A stretch of 23,529 nucleotides of DNA from Euryarchaeota archaeon UBA125 (lineage in GTDB: Archaea > Thermoplasmatota > Poseidoniia > Poseidoniales > Thalassarchaeaceae): the NCBI GenBank assembly GCA_002502625.1, contig DAPV01000069.1:1-23529 (forward strand), in the 5' to 3' direction. This document shows, piece by piece, positions 15,122-22,374 of this stretch. Each line of letters starts with the position of its first letter. Positions within the stretch are counted from its first letter, which is position 1. The notes below the pieces were generated by a model. That model was given only the letters and a program-made list of their open reading frames with translations. It did no database searches and had not been told where the DNA came from. Made by a program: the position numbers and the translations under genes.

Positions 15122-15991
15122 ATGGGTTGGCTAGGTCGTAGAATTGATTCTACTGCAAAATGGTTACTAAAATTCAGAATTATTCGTGGCCCTGCAAGAT
15201 TTTTAGCCAATTCGAGATTTGCTTGGAGTTTTGTTTCTAGAACCGATCGTGTTCGAGCAAATCGTCTTCGAGATAGAATCATCGGAGGGCCAATTCCTCA
15301 ACATGTATCCATCATTATGGATGGAAACAGAAGATTCGCAGAAAATGAGGGGTTAGAAAGTTCAATTGGACATCGCTACGGAAAACAAAAATTGGAAGAA
15401 GTAATGGACTGGGTTTTAGAGTTAGAAATTCCATATTTGACAGTCTATGCATTAAGCACAGAGAATGTGATTAATCGAACTGAAAATGAATTAGAAGTTC
15501 TTTTCAATCTGTACGTTGAAGGACTTGAAGATTTATTAAAAAATGAAAGGATTTTTTCTAACGAAGTAAAGGTACAAATCGCAGGTCACAAAGAATTACT
15601 TCCAAAAAATGTAATTGATGCAATTGAAAATGCTGAAAAAGCAACTATTGGACATTCAGGATGTGTATTCACAATTTGCTTGGCATATGGTTCAAGAGAG
15701 GAGATCTTAGCTGCTGTCCGTAGTATTGCAGCAGATCATGCTTCAGGAAACGTTTCTATCGATGAAATTGATGAAATAATGATTTCAAAAAGACTCTACA
15801 CAGGTGGACTTCCAGATCCTGATTTGATTATTCGAACGTCAGGAGAAGAACGAATTTCAAATTTCTTACTGTGGCAGGCGGCATACTCTGAACTATATTT
15901 TACAGACGTTTTCTGGCCTTCATTCTCGAAAAGTGATTTTCTAAGTGCGATAGAATCTTACCAAAATAGGAAACGACGTTTTGGTGAATAA
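15122..15991 (+). CDS. uppS: Cis-polyprenyl diphosphate synthase (UppS family)
   Basis: Elongates an allylic diphosphate with isopentenyl diphosphate to the long cis-polyprenyl chain that becomes the lipid carrier for glycans. Core motifs: IIMDGNRRFA (64-73, catalytic Asp67), GHRYG (83-87), ALSTENV (110-116), GGLPDPDLIIRTSGE (228-242) and ERISNFLLWQAAYSELYF (243-260). The N-terminus has a 55-residue basic, amphipathic extension before the catalytic domain. The usual STENW reads STENV, and RRWA reads RRFA, as seen in some archaeal members. The downstream Nudix gene starts one base after its stop, so they are co-transcribed. Confidence 0.95.
   Translation: MGWLGRRIDSTAKWLLKFRIIRGPARFLANSRFAWSFVSRTDRVRANRLRDRIIGGPIPQHVSIIMDGNRRFAENEGLESSIGHRYGKQKLEEVMDWVLELEIPYLTVYALSTENVINRTENELEVLFNLYVEGLEDLLKNERIFSNEVKVQIAGHKELLPKNVIDAIENAEKATIGHSGCVFTICLAYGSREEILAAVRSIAADHASGNVSIDEIDEIMISKRLYTGGLPDPDLIIRTSGEERISNFLLWQAAYSELYFTDVFWPSFSKSDFLSAIESYQNRKRRFGE
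15983..15987 (+). promoter_or_regulatory. Shine-Dalgarno GGTGA deciding the Nudix start
   Basis: GGTGA lies inside the last codons of uppS, five bases before ATG 15993. In-frame TTG 15981 and GTG 15984 overlap the site itself and are therefore unlikely starts. Confidence 0.65.
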
Positions 15992-15992
15992 T

Positions 15993-16430
15993 ATGGAAGA
16001 CATTTGTGAAAAATGTGGGAATGATCCTTGGCCTAAACCTTCTCTCGCTGTGGATGCTGTAGTTACTAGAATAAATGGAAATGAGACTGAGGCATTATTG
16101 ATTCGAAGAGGAAATGATCCGTGGAAAGGAGCATGGGCATTTCCTGGTGGATTTGTTGAATTGGACGAAAATCCAACAGATGCAGTTCTTAGAGAACTGA
16201 TGGAAGAAACAGGAGTCAAAGGAAATAATCCACAGGTTCTAACCGTTAAAGGAAATCCTGATCGAGATCCGAGAAAACATATTGTATCGATTTTTTATCA
16301 AGTAGATGTTGATAGTAATTCAATGCCTAGAGCCGGGGATGATGCAGCTCATGCTGAATGGATTAGTGTGAATACGGTGATGAAAGAAGGAATGGCAGGA
16401 GATCATATTGAAGTCCTTCAAAATCTATGA
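15993..16430 (+). CDS. Nudix hydrolase
   Basis: Pyrophosphohydrolase acting on a nucleoside diphosphate linked to another moiety. The Nudix box is complete: G53, E59, then RELMEETGV at 67-75, fitting GX5EX7REUXEEXGU. AWAFPGGFVE before it and AGDDAAHAEW after it resemble ADP-ribose pyrophosphatase-like and Nudix-kinase-regulator-like proteins, but specificity cannot be read with certainty. The N-terminus MEDICEKCGN has a lone CxxC pair. Length 145, normal for a single-domain Nudix enzyme. Translationally linked to uppS; its last six bases overlap the convergent DUF354 gene. Confidence 0.92.
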   Translation: MEDICEKCGNDPWPKPSLAVDAVVTRINGNETEALLIRRGNDPWKGAWAFPGGFVELDENPTDAVLRELMEETGVKGNNPQVLTVKGNPDRDPRKHIVSIFYQVDVDSNSMPRAGDDAAHAEWISVNTVMKEGMAGDHIEVLQNL

Positions 16431-17480
16431 CTCTTTAATTGGACCAATTATTTCTTGTAATTCAGATCTTGTACTACATATTTTCATATTTCGATCAAGA
16501 TCTTCTTGAATTGAATTTAACCAAGTCTCAACAGTTTCATCGAAACCTTCCTTTTTACTGGACCTCCAACGAAATAACTTCTTTGGGAATCTTTGGCTTA
16601 TTTCATCGAGAAAGCCTCGTTCTGCTTTAGATATCAATAACGTAGGAACCCCATGAATAACTGCCTCAGATGCCGTAGTTGTAGAGCCAGTCAATACGCC
16701 ATCAAACATAGCAATTTGAATTGGTAATTCCCAAGCTCCATCTGTTGATTCAATTGCAGATTCCTTCGTATGGACAAAATGAACTTGTAAATTCTTAATC
16801 CAAGCATCATATAGAATTAATTCATTTTTATCATGAATCCCTCCTCCAACAATTAAACGATGGAAAATTACCGGAGCGTTAGAATGAGAAGATTCAGAAG
16901 AAGGTATCTCCTTTCTAATTTGAGAAATTGCTTGATTTCTAACTGATTTACCTGCATCAATATCCAAATATACTTCCGGAAGTATTCCAGAATATCTCTC
17001 AACTCTAGAATCCGAAGAAAATCCAGAATAGATTTTGTTATTCCAAGATTTAGGAAGTAATATCTTAGTAGCATATCGTTTTGCTATCCTATGAGCAATA
17101 TGATTTACTTCGGTATCGCTAATGTATACTCTTTCTGAAATTCTTGCTTTCTTAGCAGAAATTAATTCCAAAGACGCTCCCTTTACGATTATCCGCTGAA
17201 TAGATGGGTGCGAACGAAGAAAATTTGTGACTTTTTTTATCCTATTCCTACTAATTCGAAATCTGTTCAATCTACTGATTTCATGACCCACCGGTCGGTC
17301 TACCCACAAATGTGGACGATGAGGAATTCTACCTTCTCTAGTTCTAAACATTGATTGAATTTCTGATCTAGTTGTTAAAATTATGATATCGTCAGGATGA
17401 CCGCCTCGAATAAAGGGGCTGAATAATTGAAAATGAGCAGGATGATCGACGACCCAACACGTTGGAATTGGACCGCCCAT
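16425..17480 (-). CDS. DUF354 family glycosyltransferase-like protein
   Basis: Predicted GT-B-fold protein of the DUF354 family found mainly in archaea. The N-terminal VDHPAHFQLFSPFIRGGHP (about 10-28), followed by IIILTTRSE (32-40), matches the family start; SDTEVNHIAHRIAKRYATKI (121-140) and KSWN match the linker; and LTGSTTTASEAVIHGVPTLL (263-282) is the nucleotide-sugar-binding-like signature. The family has no firmly assigned reaction that I know of; many members sit in polysaccharide clusters. Here it lies between lipid-carrier and phosphomannomutase genes. It is divergent from ridA over 66 bases. The base composition is AT-rich, like the uppS operon. Confidence 0.8.
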   Translation of the reverse strand: MGGPIPTCWVVDHPAHFQLFSPFIRGGHPDDIIILTTRSEIQSMFRTREGRIPHRPHLWVDRPVGHEISRLNRFRISRNRIKKVTNFLRSHPSIQRIIVKGASLELISAKKARISERVYISDTEVNHIAHRIAKRYATKILLPKSWNNKIYSGFSSDSRVERYSGILPEVYLDIDAGKSVRNQAISQIRKEIPSSESSHSNAPVIFHRLIVGGGIHDKNELILYDAWIKNLQVHFVHTKESAIESTDGAWELPIQIAMFDGVLTGSTTTASEAVIHGVPTLLISKAERGFLDEISQRFPKKLFRWRSSKKEGFDETVETWLNSIQEDLDRNMKICSTRSELQEIIGPIKES

Positions 17481-17546
17481 GAATAACCGAAGAAGGTCTG
17501 TCGCATGAAGCGAACGCTCTTGTGATGTCTATTAGGTCGAACAGAC

Positions 17547-17915
17547 ATGAGCAAGGAAAGAATCGATATTGGTGGAGAGGTTTTTGGACCATATAGCCCA
17601 GGTGTTAAGGCAAATGGAATCATTTGGTTATCTGGTCAAATTTCGTTAGATTCAGGGGAATCTACTAAAGAGCAAACACTAGGATGTTTAAGGAAAATAG
17701 ATACACTTCTAGAAGCTGCTGGAGCATCAAAAAATGATGTTTGCTTCGCACAAGTACTTCTCGCAGATATCAAGGATTATTCTGAGATGAATGAGATATA
17801 TGGAAACTGGTTAGAGGGTGTAGAAATTGCTCCAGCAAGAGCTGCTTTTGAGGCTGCCAATCTTCCCAAAGGTGCAAAGGTAGAAATCGTAATTCAAGCA
17901 ATTTCTCCAGAGTGA
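17547..17915 (+). CDS. ridA: RidA family reactive imine/enamine deaminase
   Basis: Hydrolyses reactive enamine/imine intermediates released by pyridoxal-phosphate enzymes, limiting damage in the cytoplasm. The 122-residue product shows GPYSPGVKANGIIWLSGQ (14-31), and near the C-terminus PARAAFEAANLPKGAKVEI, with R98 at the position of the substrate-binding arginine of active RidA and E113 as the partner glutamate. The length fits (about 125-130 usual). It leads a plus operon with a small membrane protein and phosphomannomutase. Confidence 0.92.
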   Translation: MSKERIDIGGEVFGPYSPGVKANGIIWLSGQISLDSGESTKEQTLGCLRKIDTLLEAAGASKNDVCFAQVLLADIKDYSEMNEIYGNWLEGVEIAPARAAFEAANLPKGAKVEIVIQAISPE

Positions 17916-17919
17916 TATA

Positions 17920-18114
17920 ATGCCTGGTAGTCCTTATGTTGAAAATCCAACAAATCTTCTAACTTGGAGGAACGTTCTATCATGGATTATTTTAATTCCA
18001 TTTATTTTTATAGGAACTGGATTTCTAACATTCAATTCCATTGGTGCAATTATTGGTGGAACATGCTCAATAATTCTACTCTGGATTCTTTCACGTAAAT
18101 TTAGCCACAAGTGA
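17920..18114 (+). CDS. Small two-helix membrane protein
   Basis: Unrecognised 64-residue protein. Two hydrophobic segments (WIILIPFIFIGTGFLTF and IGAIIGGTCSIILLWIL) are linked by a short turn NS, with a basic C-terminus SRKFSHK. The ATG is four bases after the ridA stop and the stop is 27 bases before the phosphomannomutase start, so its place in the operon supports it being a real gene. No function can be offered. Confidence 0.6.
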   Translation: MPGSPYVENPTNLLTWRNVLSWIILIPFIFIGTGFLTFNSIGAIIGGTCSIILLWILSRKFSHK

Positions 18115-18141
18115 TAGAAGGAAGGGGCATGAGCGTGAATC

Positions 18142-19563
18142 ATGGCTGAGTGGGCTTTGCACTGCTTCAAAGCATATGATATCAGAGGAATTGCTTATGA
18201 TGAACTTGATGAAAGATTTGCTGAAAGACTAGGGAAAGCACTGGGAACATTTCTAGATGCCTCAAATATCGCTGTAGGGAGAGATATTAGAGAATCTTCT
18301 CCTTCTCTTCATTCAGCATTCGTTTCTGGATTAACCCAAGCAGGTGTCAATGTTCATGACCTCGGAATTTGTACTACTGGCTCTCTTTATCATGCAACTT
18401 CAGTCTTAGATGTTGATGGAGGAGTCATGATTACTGCAAGCCACAACCCTCCTGAGTATAATGGATTCAAGATGTGTAGAGGGACCGCGGCTATGGCTGG
18501 AAAAGAGATTCAAGATCTCAAAGAAGCCTTCGATCAAGGAGAATTTATTATTCCTGAAAATCAGGGAAATCATATCATTCTAGAAGACTTTGTGAATGGA
18601 CATCTAGATTCAGTAATGGTCGCGACTGGAACTATTGATCGTCCAGTACACGTTGTCATCGATGCCGCAAATGCTGTTCCTGGACCTTTCTTGGTATCTA
18701 TGGCTGAGAAATTAGGTACTACAGGAATTGCAATCCACTGTGAGTGGGATAATACATTTCCTAATCATCCACCTGATCCTACACGGCCAAAAAATATGAT
18801 TGATCTAAGTAATGCAGTAATATCCACTAATGCAGAATTTGGATTGGGGGTTGACGGAGATGGAGATAGGATTGGAGTTGTTGATGAAAATGGACATTTT
18901 ATTCATCCTGACCGTTTATTAGCAGTCTTTGCAGCTGATATTTTAAGTCAAATTCCAAATGATGCAACACCTCAATCCCGAACTGTAATTCATGATGTTA
19001 AATGCAGTATGGCACTTGAATATACAATTCGTGAAAATGGAGGTATTCCCCATATGATGAGAACAGGACATTCCTTCCTCAAACAGGCACTAAGGGAGAT
19101 GCCAGAATGTCCATTGGCGGGGGAGATGTCAGGACATTTCTTCTTTAACGATCGATGGAATGGGTTTGATGATGCTCTCTACGGCTTTTCTCGATTAGTA
19201 GAACTAGTTGCTAGACGTCTTCCTAATGGTGAGCCATTCTCATCCTTATTCAACGATATTCCAGATTTCCCTTCTACTGGAGAAGCAAAAGTTCCACTGA
19301 AAGGAGAACGCGAAGAAATTATGGTTGGAGTGAAAAATGCTTTTTCGGACTTAGAGACAAATCATGCAGATGGTGTTCGTGTAAGGTATGATGGAAATCT
19401 TGGAATTGAATCAGGATGGTTTCTTTGTAGACCTTCCAATACAGAACCAATTTTGGTTATGAGAGCTGAAGCAAATTCACAACAGGGGCTAGATACAATA
19501 CGAAATGATGTTGAAAAAAGAATTGGAAATATAATTAATCTTTCACTTTTTCATGAAGCGTAG
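18142..19563 (+). CDS. manB: Phosphomannomutase / phosphoglucomutase
   Basis: Alpha-D-phosphohexomutase interconverting hexose 6-phosphate and 1-phosphate, supplying GDP- or UDP-sugar synthesis. All four functional loops are present in the 473-residue protein: TASHNP with phosphoserine S100, metal loop GVDGDGDR (236-243), sugar-binding GEMSGH (327-332) and phosphate-binding RPSNTEP (430-436). AYDIRG at 11-16 is the usual N-terminal signature. Whether mannose or glucose is preferred cannot be read; the symbol is therefore tentative. It ends the ridA operon, ahead of two tandem hairpins. Confidence 0.93.
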   Translation: MAEWALHCFKAYDIRGIAYDELDERFAERLGKALGTFLDASNIAVGRDIRESSPSLHSAFVSGLTQAGVNVHDLGICTTGSLYHATSVLDVDGGVMITASHNPPEYNGFKMCRGTAAMAGKEIQDLKEAFDQGEFIIPENQGNHIILEDFVNGHLDSVMVATGTIDRPVHVVIDAANAVPGPFLVSMAEKLGTTGIAIHCEWDNTFPNHPPDPTRPKNMIDLSNAVISTNAEFGLGVDGDGDRIGVVDENGHFIHPDRLLAVFAADILSQIPNDATPQSRTVIHDVKCSMALEYTIRENGGIPHMMRTGHSFLKQALREMPECPLAGEMSGHFFFNDRWNGFDDALYGFSRLVELVARRLPNGEPFSSLFNDIPDFPSTGEAKVPLKGEREEIMVGVKNAFSDLETNHADGVRVRYDGNLGIESGWFLCRPSNTEPILVMRAEANSQQGLDTIRNDVEKRIGNIINLSLFHEA

Positions 19564-19574
19564 GGTAGCGATAC

Positions 19575-19617
19575 GAACGGCCCACACAAAGCCGTTCCGA
19601 ACAAGAATTCTGTTCGG
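19575..19617. terminator. Two tandem hairpins between convergent genes
   Basis: GAACGGC (19575-19581) pairs with GCCGTTC (19591-19597), and CCGAACA (19597-19603) pairs with TGTTCGG (19611-19617) around the loop AGAATTC. Each stem has seven base pairs, in the 145-base gap between the stops of the phosphomannomutase gene and the membrane protein gene. There is no long T-run, so archaeal termination is not certain; a shared 3' end structure is the likely role. Confidence 0.45.
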
Positions 19618-19708
19618 ATGGGTAATCGGATAGACCTTTGCGAATGACCAGATTTGATTATTCGATTCTCAAGTCTATTTTCTGAACTCTATCCACCAAT
19701 GCTCATTG

Positions 19709-21226
19709 TCAGACTTTTTGCCAATCGGTACCGTTCCACCAATACGTGCTTCCATCTGACTTGCGAAGCCAAGTATGGCCTTGCTCGTCCGTCCATTGAT
19801 TATCATCGATAGGTGGTTTAGAGGCCTCTGGATCAGAGGTTGAATCTTCATCGTACCCCTGTTCGATCTCTGCAACCTTCTCCTTGGAGATTTGCAGTGA
19901 CTTTGCGAGGGTATTGAGCATCACCCGCTCTTGTTCTGTGACAATGTCGTCTTCCATTGCAGCAGCGTAGGATTCGAGATACGTCATTTCAGTTTCAGAA
20001 TAGGACGAAACAAGAATCCGTCCAGAGAATCTGTCGGCTATTCGCATGACAGGTTTTCTAACAAGGAGGATGGTTCCTCCGAGTAGAACACCTCCGACCA
20101 CCCCAGGAAACGGCAAGAGCCCTTCAACAGCTTCACTGCCAATCAGGAACAGAATTGCACCAATACCTGTCAGTATCGCCGTACCGAAGGTCTTTCTCAA
20201 TCGTTCATCGATTCCCAAAACCGTGTCCTTCATCATTGCATGAACGAACATCATGGCCTCGAAAGCGATTGGTAGAGAGAGCAAATAACCATTCAACATC
20301 ATCGAGTAGCCAAACAATTTCCCTTGAAGCGTAGCGCCCATGAATTGAACGGTGTAAGAGTCAACGAACAGATTTGCTCCGTCTTTTATTGGATTGAGCA
20401 TAGGGGTGATGAAGAAGAGCATCATGAAGAAAAGCGTCGTTCCAATCACCTTGCCCAAGAATCCGATATAAAGGGACCTCGAAGTCAGGCTCTTCGAGGA
20501 ATCTGCATTCTCAGCGTTGTTGTATTCCTTCATTGAAGTACGCATGACGAACAAAGCGAGAATCGAAATCAAGTACGACAGGGCGACAAGAAGGAAACCA
20601 ATCTCACCGCCGTTCCCTACTGGAATAGAATACACTCCTTCACACGTGCCAATAGCCGTCATCGTGTCATCCATGATTCCAATTTGGCTTCCAACAACGA
20701 CATCGATGGTTGGTGTCGCTCCAACCGCACTGCATCCTATGAATGCGAAGTTCTGACTGACGTATGCGGGATTGTTCTGCAATATCTGAATCCCCATGTA
20801 CACCGTCGACAGAATTAGGGGTAAGTACCATGCATGCTTCTGCAAAACCGGCCGGTAAAGGAATCTCAGAATGTTTACTCTGAAATATATTGGAAAACAG
20901 AGATACATCAGTATTGAGATAATATGAGCGGTTTGGAATATGTTGCCCCTGAACAAAACTGTGTATTGAGACAGCCACCACCAATCAAAGTAATCAGCTG
21001 GCAGTAGTGAGGGAATCATGTACGATGCCTTCAGACCCTCTGCAATCAGCAAAATAGCGATGAAACGGTTGTCCATCTCTTTGGGAGCTGCCCTCCAGAC
21101 CAGTAAGCTGAGCGAAGCCATCCAAACAAGGGCAATCAGGCCAATAATAGCCGGGAAAATTGATCCCAAACCGTAGGTCCCTTCCGATCCAAATTGGGTC
21201 GTATAATATTCGGCGAGACTTGGCAT
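19709..21226 (-). CDS. Multi-pass membrane protein with WW-like C-terminal tail
   Basis: Function not recognised. The 505-residue protein has about nine hydrophobic segments (roughly 22-44, 55-72, 98-120, 132-150, 207-228, 252-275, 305-332, 348-366, 372-390), with an outward-type loop holding cysteines near 165 and 195. The cytosolic part has a helical segment VTEQERVMLNTLAKSLQISK (429-448), like TerB or EF-hand-type spacing, and then a WW-like end, DEQGHTWLRKSDGSTYWWNG (480-499) followed by TDWQ. Similar aromatic tails occur in DUF2510-like proteins. Its G+C is about 50 percent in sampled lines (32/60 at 20101, 31/60 at 20701), against 19/60 in a sampled uppS line, so it may be acquired or under different codon selection. 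Confidence 0.75.
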   Translation of the reverse strand: MPSLAEYYTTQFGSEGTYGLGSIFPAIIGLIALVWMASLSLLVWRAAPKEMDNRFIAILLIAEGLKASYMIPSLLPADYFDWWWLSQYTVLFRGNIFQTAHIISILMYLCFPIYFRVNILRFLYRPVLQKHAWYLPLILSTVYMGIQILQNNPAYVSQNFAFIGCSAVGATPTIDVVVGSQIGIMDDTMTAIGTCEGVYSIPVGNGGEIGFLLVALSYLISILALFVMRTSMKEYNNAENADSSKSLTSRSLYIGFLGKVIGTTLFFMMLFFITPMLNPIKDGANLFVDSYTVQFMGATLQGKLFGYSMMLNGYLLSLPIAFEAMMFVHAMMKDTVLGIDERLRKTFGTAILTGIGAILFLIGSEAVEGLLPFPGVVGGVLLGGTILLVRKPVMRIADRFSGRILVSSYSETEMTYLESYAAAMEDDIVTEQERVMLNTLAKSLQISKEKVAEIEQGYDEDSTSDPEASKPPIDDNQWTDEQGHTWLRKSDGSTYWWNGTDWQKV

Positions 21227-21260
21227 AAAACAATTCAGAGTTAGTAAGGTATTAGAAATT

Positions 21261-21270
21261 AATTATAATA
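21261..21270 (-). promoter_or_regulatory. Possible TATA box of the multi-pass membrane protein gene
   Basis: On the minus strand this reads TATTATAATT, 35-44 bases before the ATG at 21226. With transcription starting about 25 bases past the TATA centre, the leader would be roughly ten bases. No clear BRE is visible. Confidence 0.35.
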
Positions 21271-21310
21271 TTCTCATGTAATCCCTCATCACCAATCATT
21301 CAATATTTTC

Positions 21311-21335
21311 TGTTGTAAGGGCCCCCTTAGAAACA
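21311..21335. repeat. Near-palindrome in the gap before the GIY-YIG gene
   Basis: TAAGGG (21316-21321), a CC spacer and CCCTTA (21324-21329) form a perfect palindromic core, and TGTT (21311-21314) with AACA (21332-21335) extends it after a small mismatch. It lies in the 222-base gap between the membrane protein and the GIY-YIG gene, left of the cassette repeats. It could be an operator or the scar of an element end. Confidence 0.35.
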
Positions 21336-21379
21336 ATGGGTGCAACAAGGGTAAACATGCGCTCGCTAGATTTAGTCTA

Positions 21380-21402
21380 TCCTGAACCGTTCCTGAAAGT
21401 GG
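21380..21402 (+). repeat. 23-bp direct repeat, left copy
   Basis: Identical over 23 bases to 23390-23412. It contains TCCTGAA twice, 11 bases apart, and ends AGTGG. Here it is non-coding and is followed at once by the 22-bp leader repeat; at the right copy it encodes the last residues of the hydrolase. Confidence 0.85.
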
Positions 21403-21422
21403 AAATTGCCGTCAATTAATTG
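21401..21422 (+). repeat. 22-bp leader repeat, copy ahead of the GIY-YIG gene
   Basis: GGAAATTGCCGTCAAT and the following six bases match 22317-22338 at 18 of 22 positions without gaps. Both copies lie ahead of a plus-strand cassette gene, so this marks the left edge of each module, or a shared promoter or recombination arm. Confidence 0.55.
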
Positions 21423-21448
21423 ATATGTTGTTACTAATACGAGAAATC

Positions 21449-22234
21449 ATGGTTAATATCTACGTTCTCGAACTTGAAGGCGGAAAATACTACGTTGGTA
21501 AAACAAATCATACATTCAATAGATTCAATCAGCATTGGAAAGGAACTGGTTCTAAGTGGACCCAGAAACATAGCCCAGTCGACCTATATGCATTTCATCG
21601 AGATATGAGAGATATTGATGAAAATAAGATAACTTTGTCCATGATGAAGGAATTTGGGGCCTCTAATGTTCGTGGAGGTTCATGGACTAAAGTGGACATG
21701 ACTCCTTCTGAGATTCAACGGCTCAATAGAAAATCTCGAAGAAATGAAAAGAAACCGAAGTGTACTCGTTGTGGTAGAAACTCGCACGATGTATCTACTT
21801 GCTATGCTCGTTTCCATGCAAATGGAAAGGAGATTACACGGAAGAAGATCACAAAAAAGGACTTCAAACCCTTTGTTCAATCTTACAAAGAAGAAAGAAC
21901 TATTGTAATCAATGAAGTTCCAGAGCCTAGTGATGAGGATGAATTACAAGAACTATTGGTTGAAATTGACGCACTATTGAAAATGGGAGAAGAAAATCCA
22001 GAAGAACTTCACAAAGTAATGGAAGAATTTTCAGAAGATGATAATGCTCCTCCCTATCCAGATTTACTTAGTGGAGCTATGTATTCATTCAGAAATATCA
22101 TGGAAGATTTAGCATCAGGGGTCATTGATACTGTAGTAGACAGTACTACGGAGACAATCCGTAAATCAACAAAGAAAGCGGAAAGAGTAGGGAATAAAAT
22201 CTTGAAAGGCGCGAAAGATAGGCTCGGTCTTTGA
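21449..22234 (+). CDS. GIY-YIG endonuclease-like protein with CCHC zinc knuckle
   Basis: Residues about 1-80 (from ATG 21449) form a GIY-YIG nuclease domain: NIYVLELEGGKYYVGKT has the first motif as NIY and the second as YVG, R25 in FNRFNQHW is the conserved arginine, E58 or E68 may be the metal-binding glutamate, and SNVRGGSW (72-79) follows. Residues 105-118, in KCTRCGRNSHDVSTCYA, fit CX2CX4HX4C exactly, a nucleic-acid-binding zinc knuckle. The C-terminal half is acidic and helical, ending in a Lys-rich amphipathic helix. I recall similar GIY-YIG plus RCGR-type knuckle proteins in large DNA viruses. An in-frame ATG at 21425 would add eight residues. It is the sole gene of the left module. 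Confidence 0.82.
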   Translation: MVNIYVLELEGGKYYVGKTNHTFNRFNQHWKGTGSKWTQKHSPVDLYAFHRDMRDIDENKITLSMMKEFGASNVRGGSWTKVDMTPSEIQRLNRKSRRNEKKPKCTRCGRNSHDVSTCYARFHANGKEITRKKITKKDFKPFVQSYKEERTIVINEVPEPSDEDELQELLVEIDALLKMGEENPEELHKVMEEFSEDDNAPPYPDLLSGAMYSFRNIMEDLASGVIDTVVDSTTETIRKSTKKAERVGNKILKGAKDRLGL

Positions 22235-22241
22235 GGGATAA

Positions 22242-22257
22242 GACACTCAAAAGTGTC
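22242..22257. repeat. Hairpin at the junction after the GIY-YIG gene
   Basis: GACACT (22242-22247), loop CAAA, AGTGTC (22252-22257). The right arm is part of the tRNA-trailer repeat, while the left arm is not, so the hairpin was formed at the module junction. On the plus strand it is followed by A6, not T6. Confidence 0.5.
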
Positions 22258-22318
22258 AAAAAACCTCACTCTCCTATTGCTTTACGTCTATTCATTTTCT
22301 TAATGGTGCTGATACCGG
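22251..22318 (-). repeat. Copy of tRNA-Glu 3' end plus trailer (att-like site, left copy)
   Basis: Aligns without a gap to 23407-23474, offset 1156 bases. The first 19 bases match at 18 positions (AAGTG, then CAAAAAACCTCAC), an inner block GCTTTACGT is identical (22279-22287), and the last 15 bases (22304-22318) are exactly the tRNA-Glu 3' end with its CCA complement. The orientation equals that of the tRNA, as expected for the far end of an element integrated into the tRNA 3' part. After 22318 the tRNA likeness stops at once. Confidence 0.8.
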
Positions 22319-22338
22319 AAATGGCCGTGAATACATTG
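22317..22338 (+). repeat. 22-bp leader repeat, copy ahead of the hydrolase gene
   Basis: GGAAATGGCCGTGAAT and six further bases, 18 of 22 identical to 21401-21422. It begins where the tRNA-like 15-mer ends, overlapping its final GG, and lies 36 bases before the hydrolase start. Confidence 0.55.
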
Positions 22339-22374
22339 TAAAAATAAATAGACATAATAGTGATGGGGTATAAT

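Noticed and set aside
22242..22263. Intrinsic terminator for the GIY-YIG gene
   Set aside because: The hairpin is followed by A6 on the plus strand; the T6 is on the minus strand and belongs to the copied tRNA trailer.
22304..22338. A second complete tRNA-Glu gene
   Set aside because: Only the last 15 bases match; the T arm and anticodon arm are absent, so this is a fragment.
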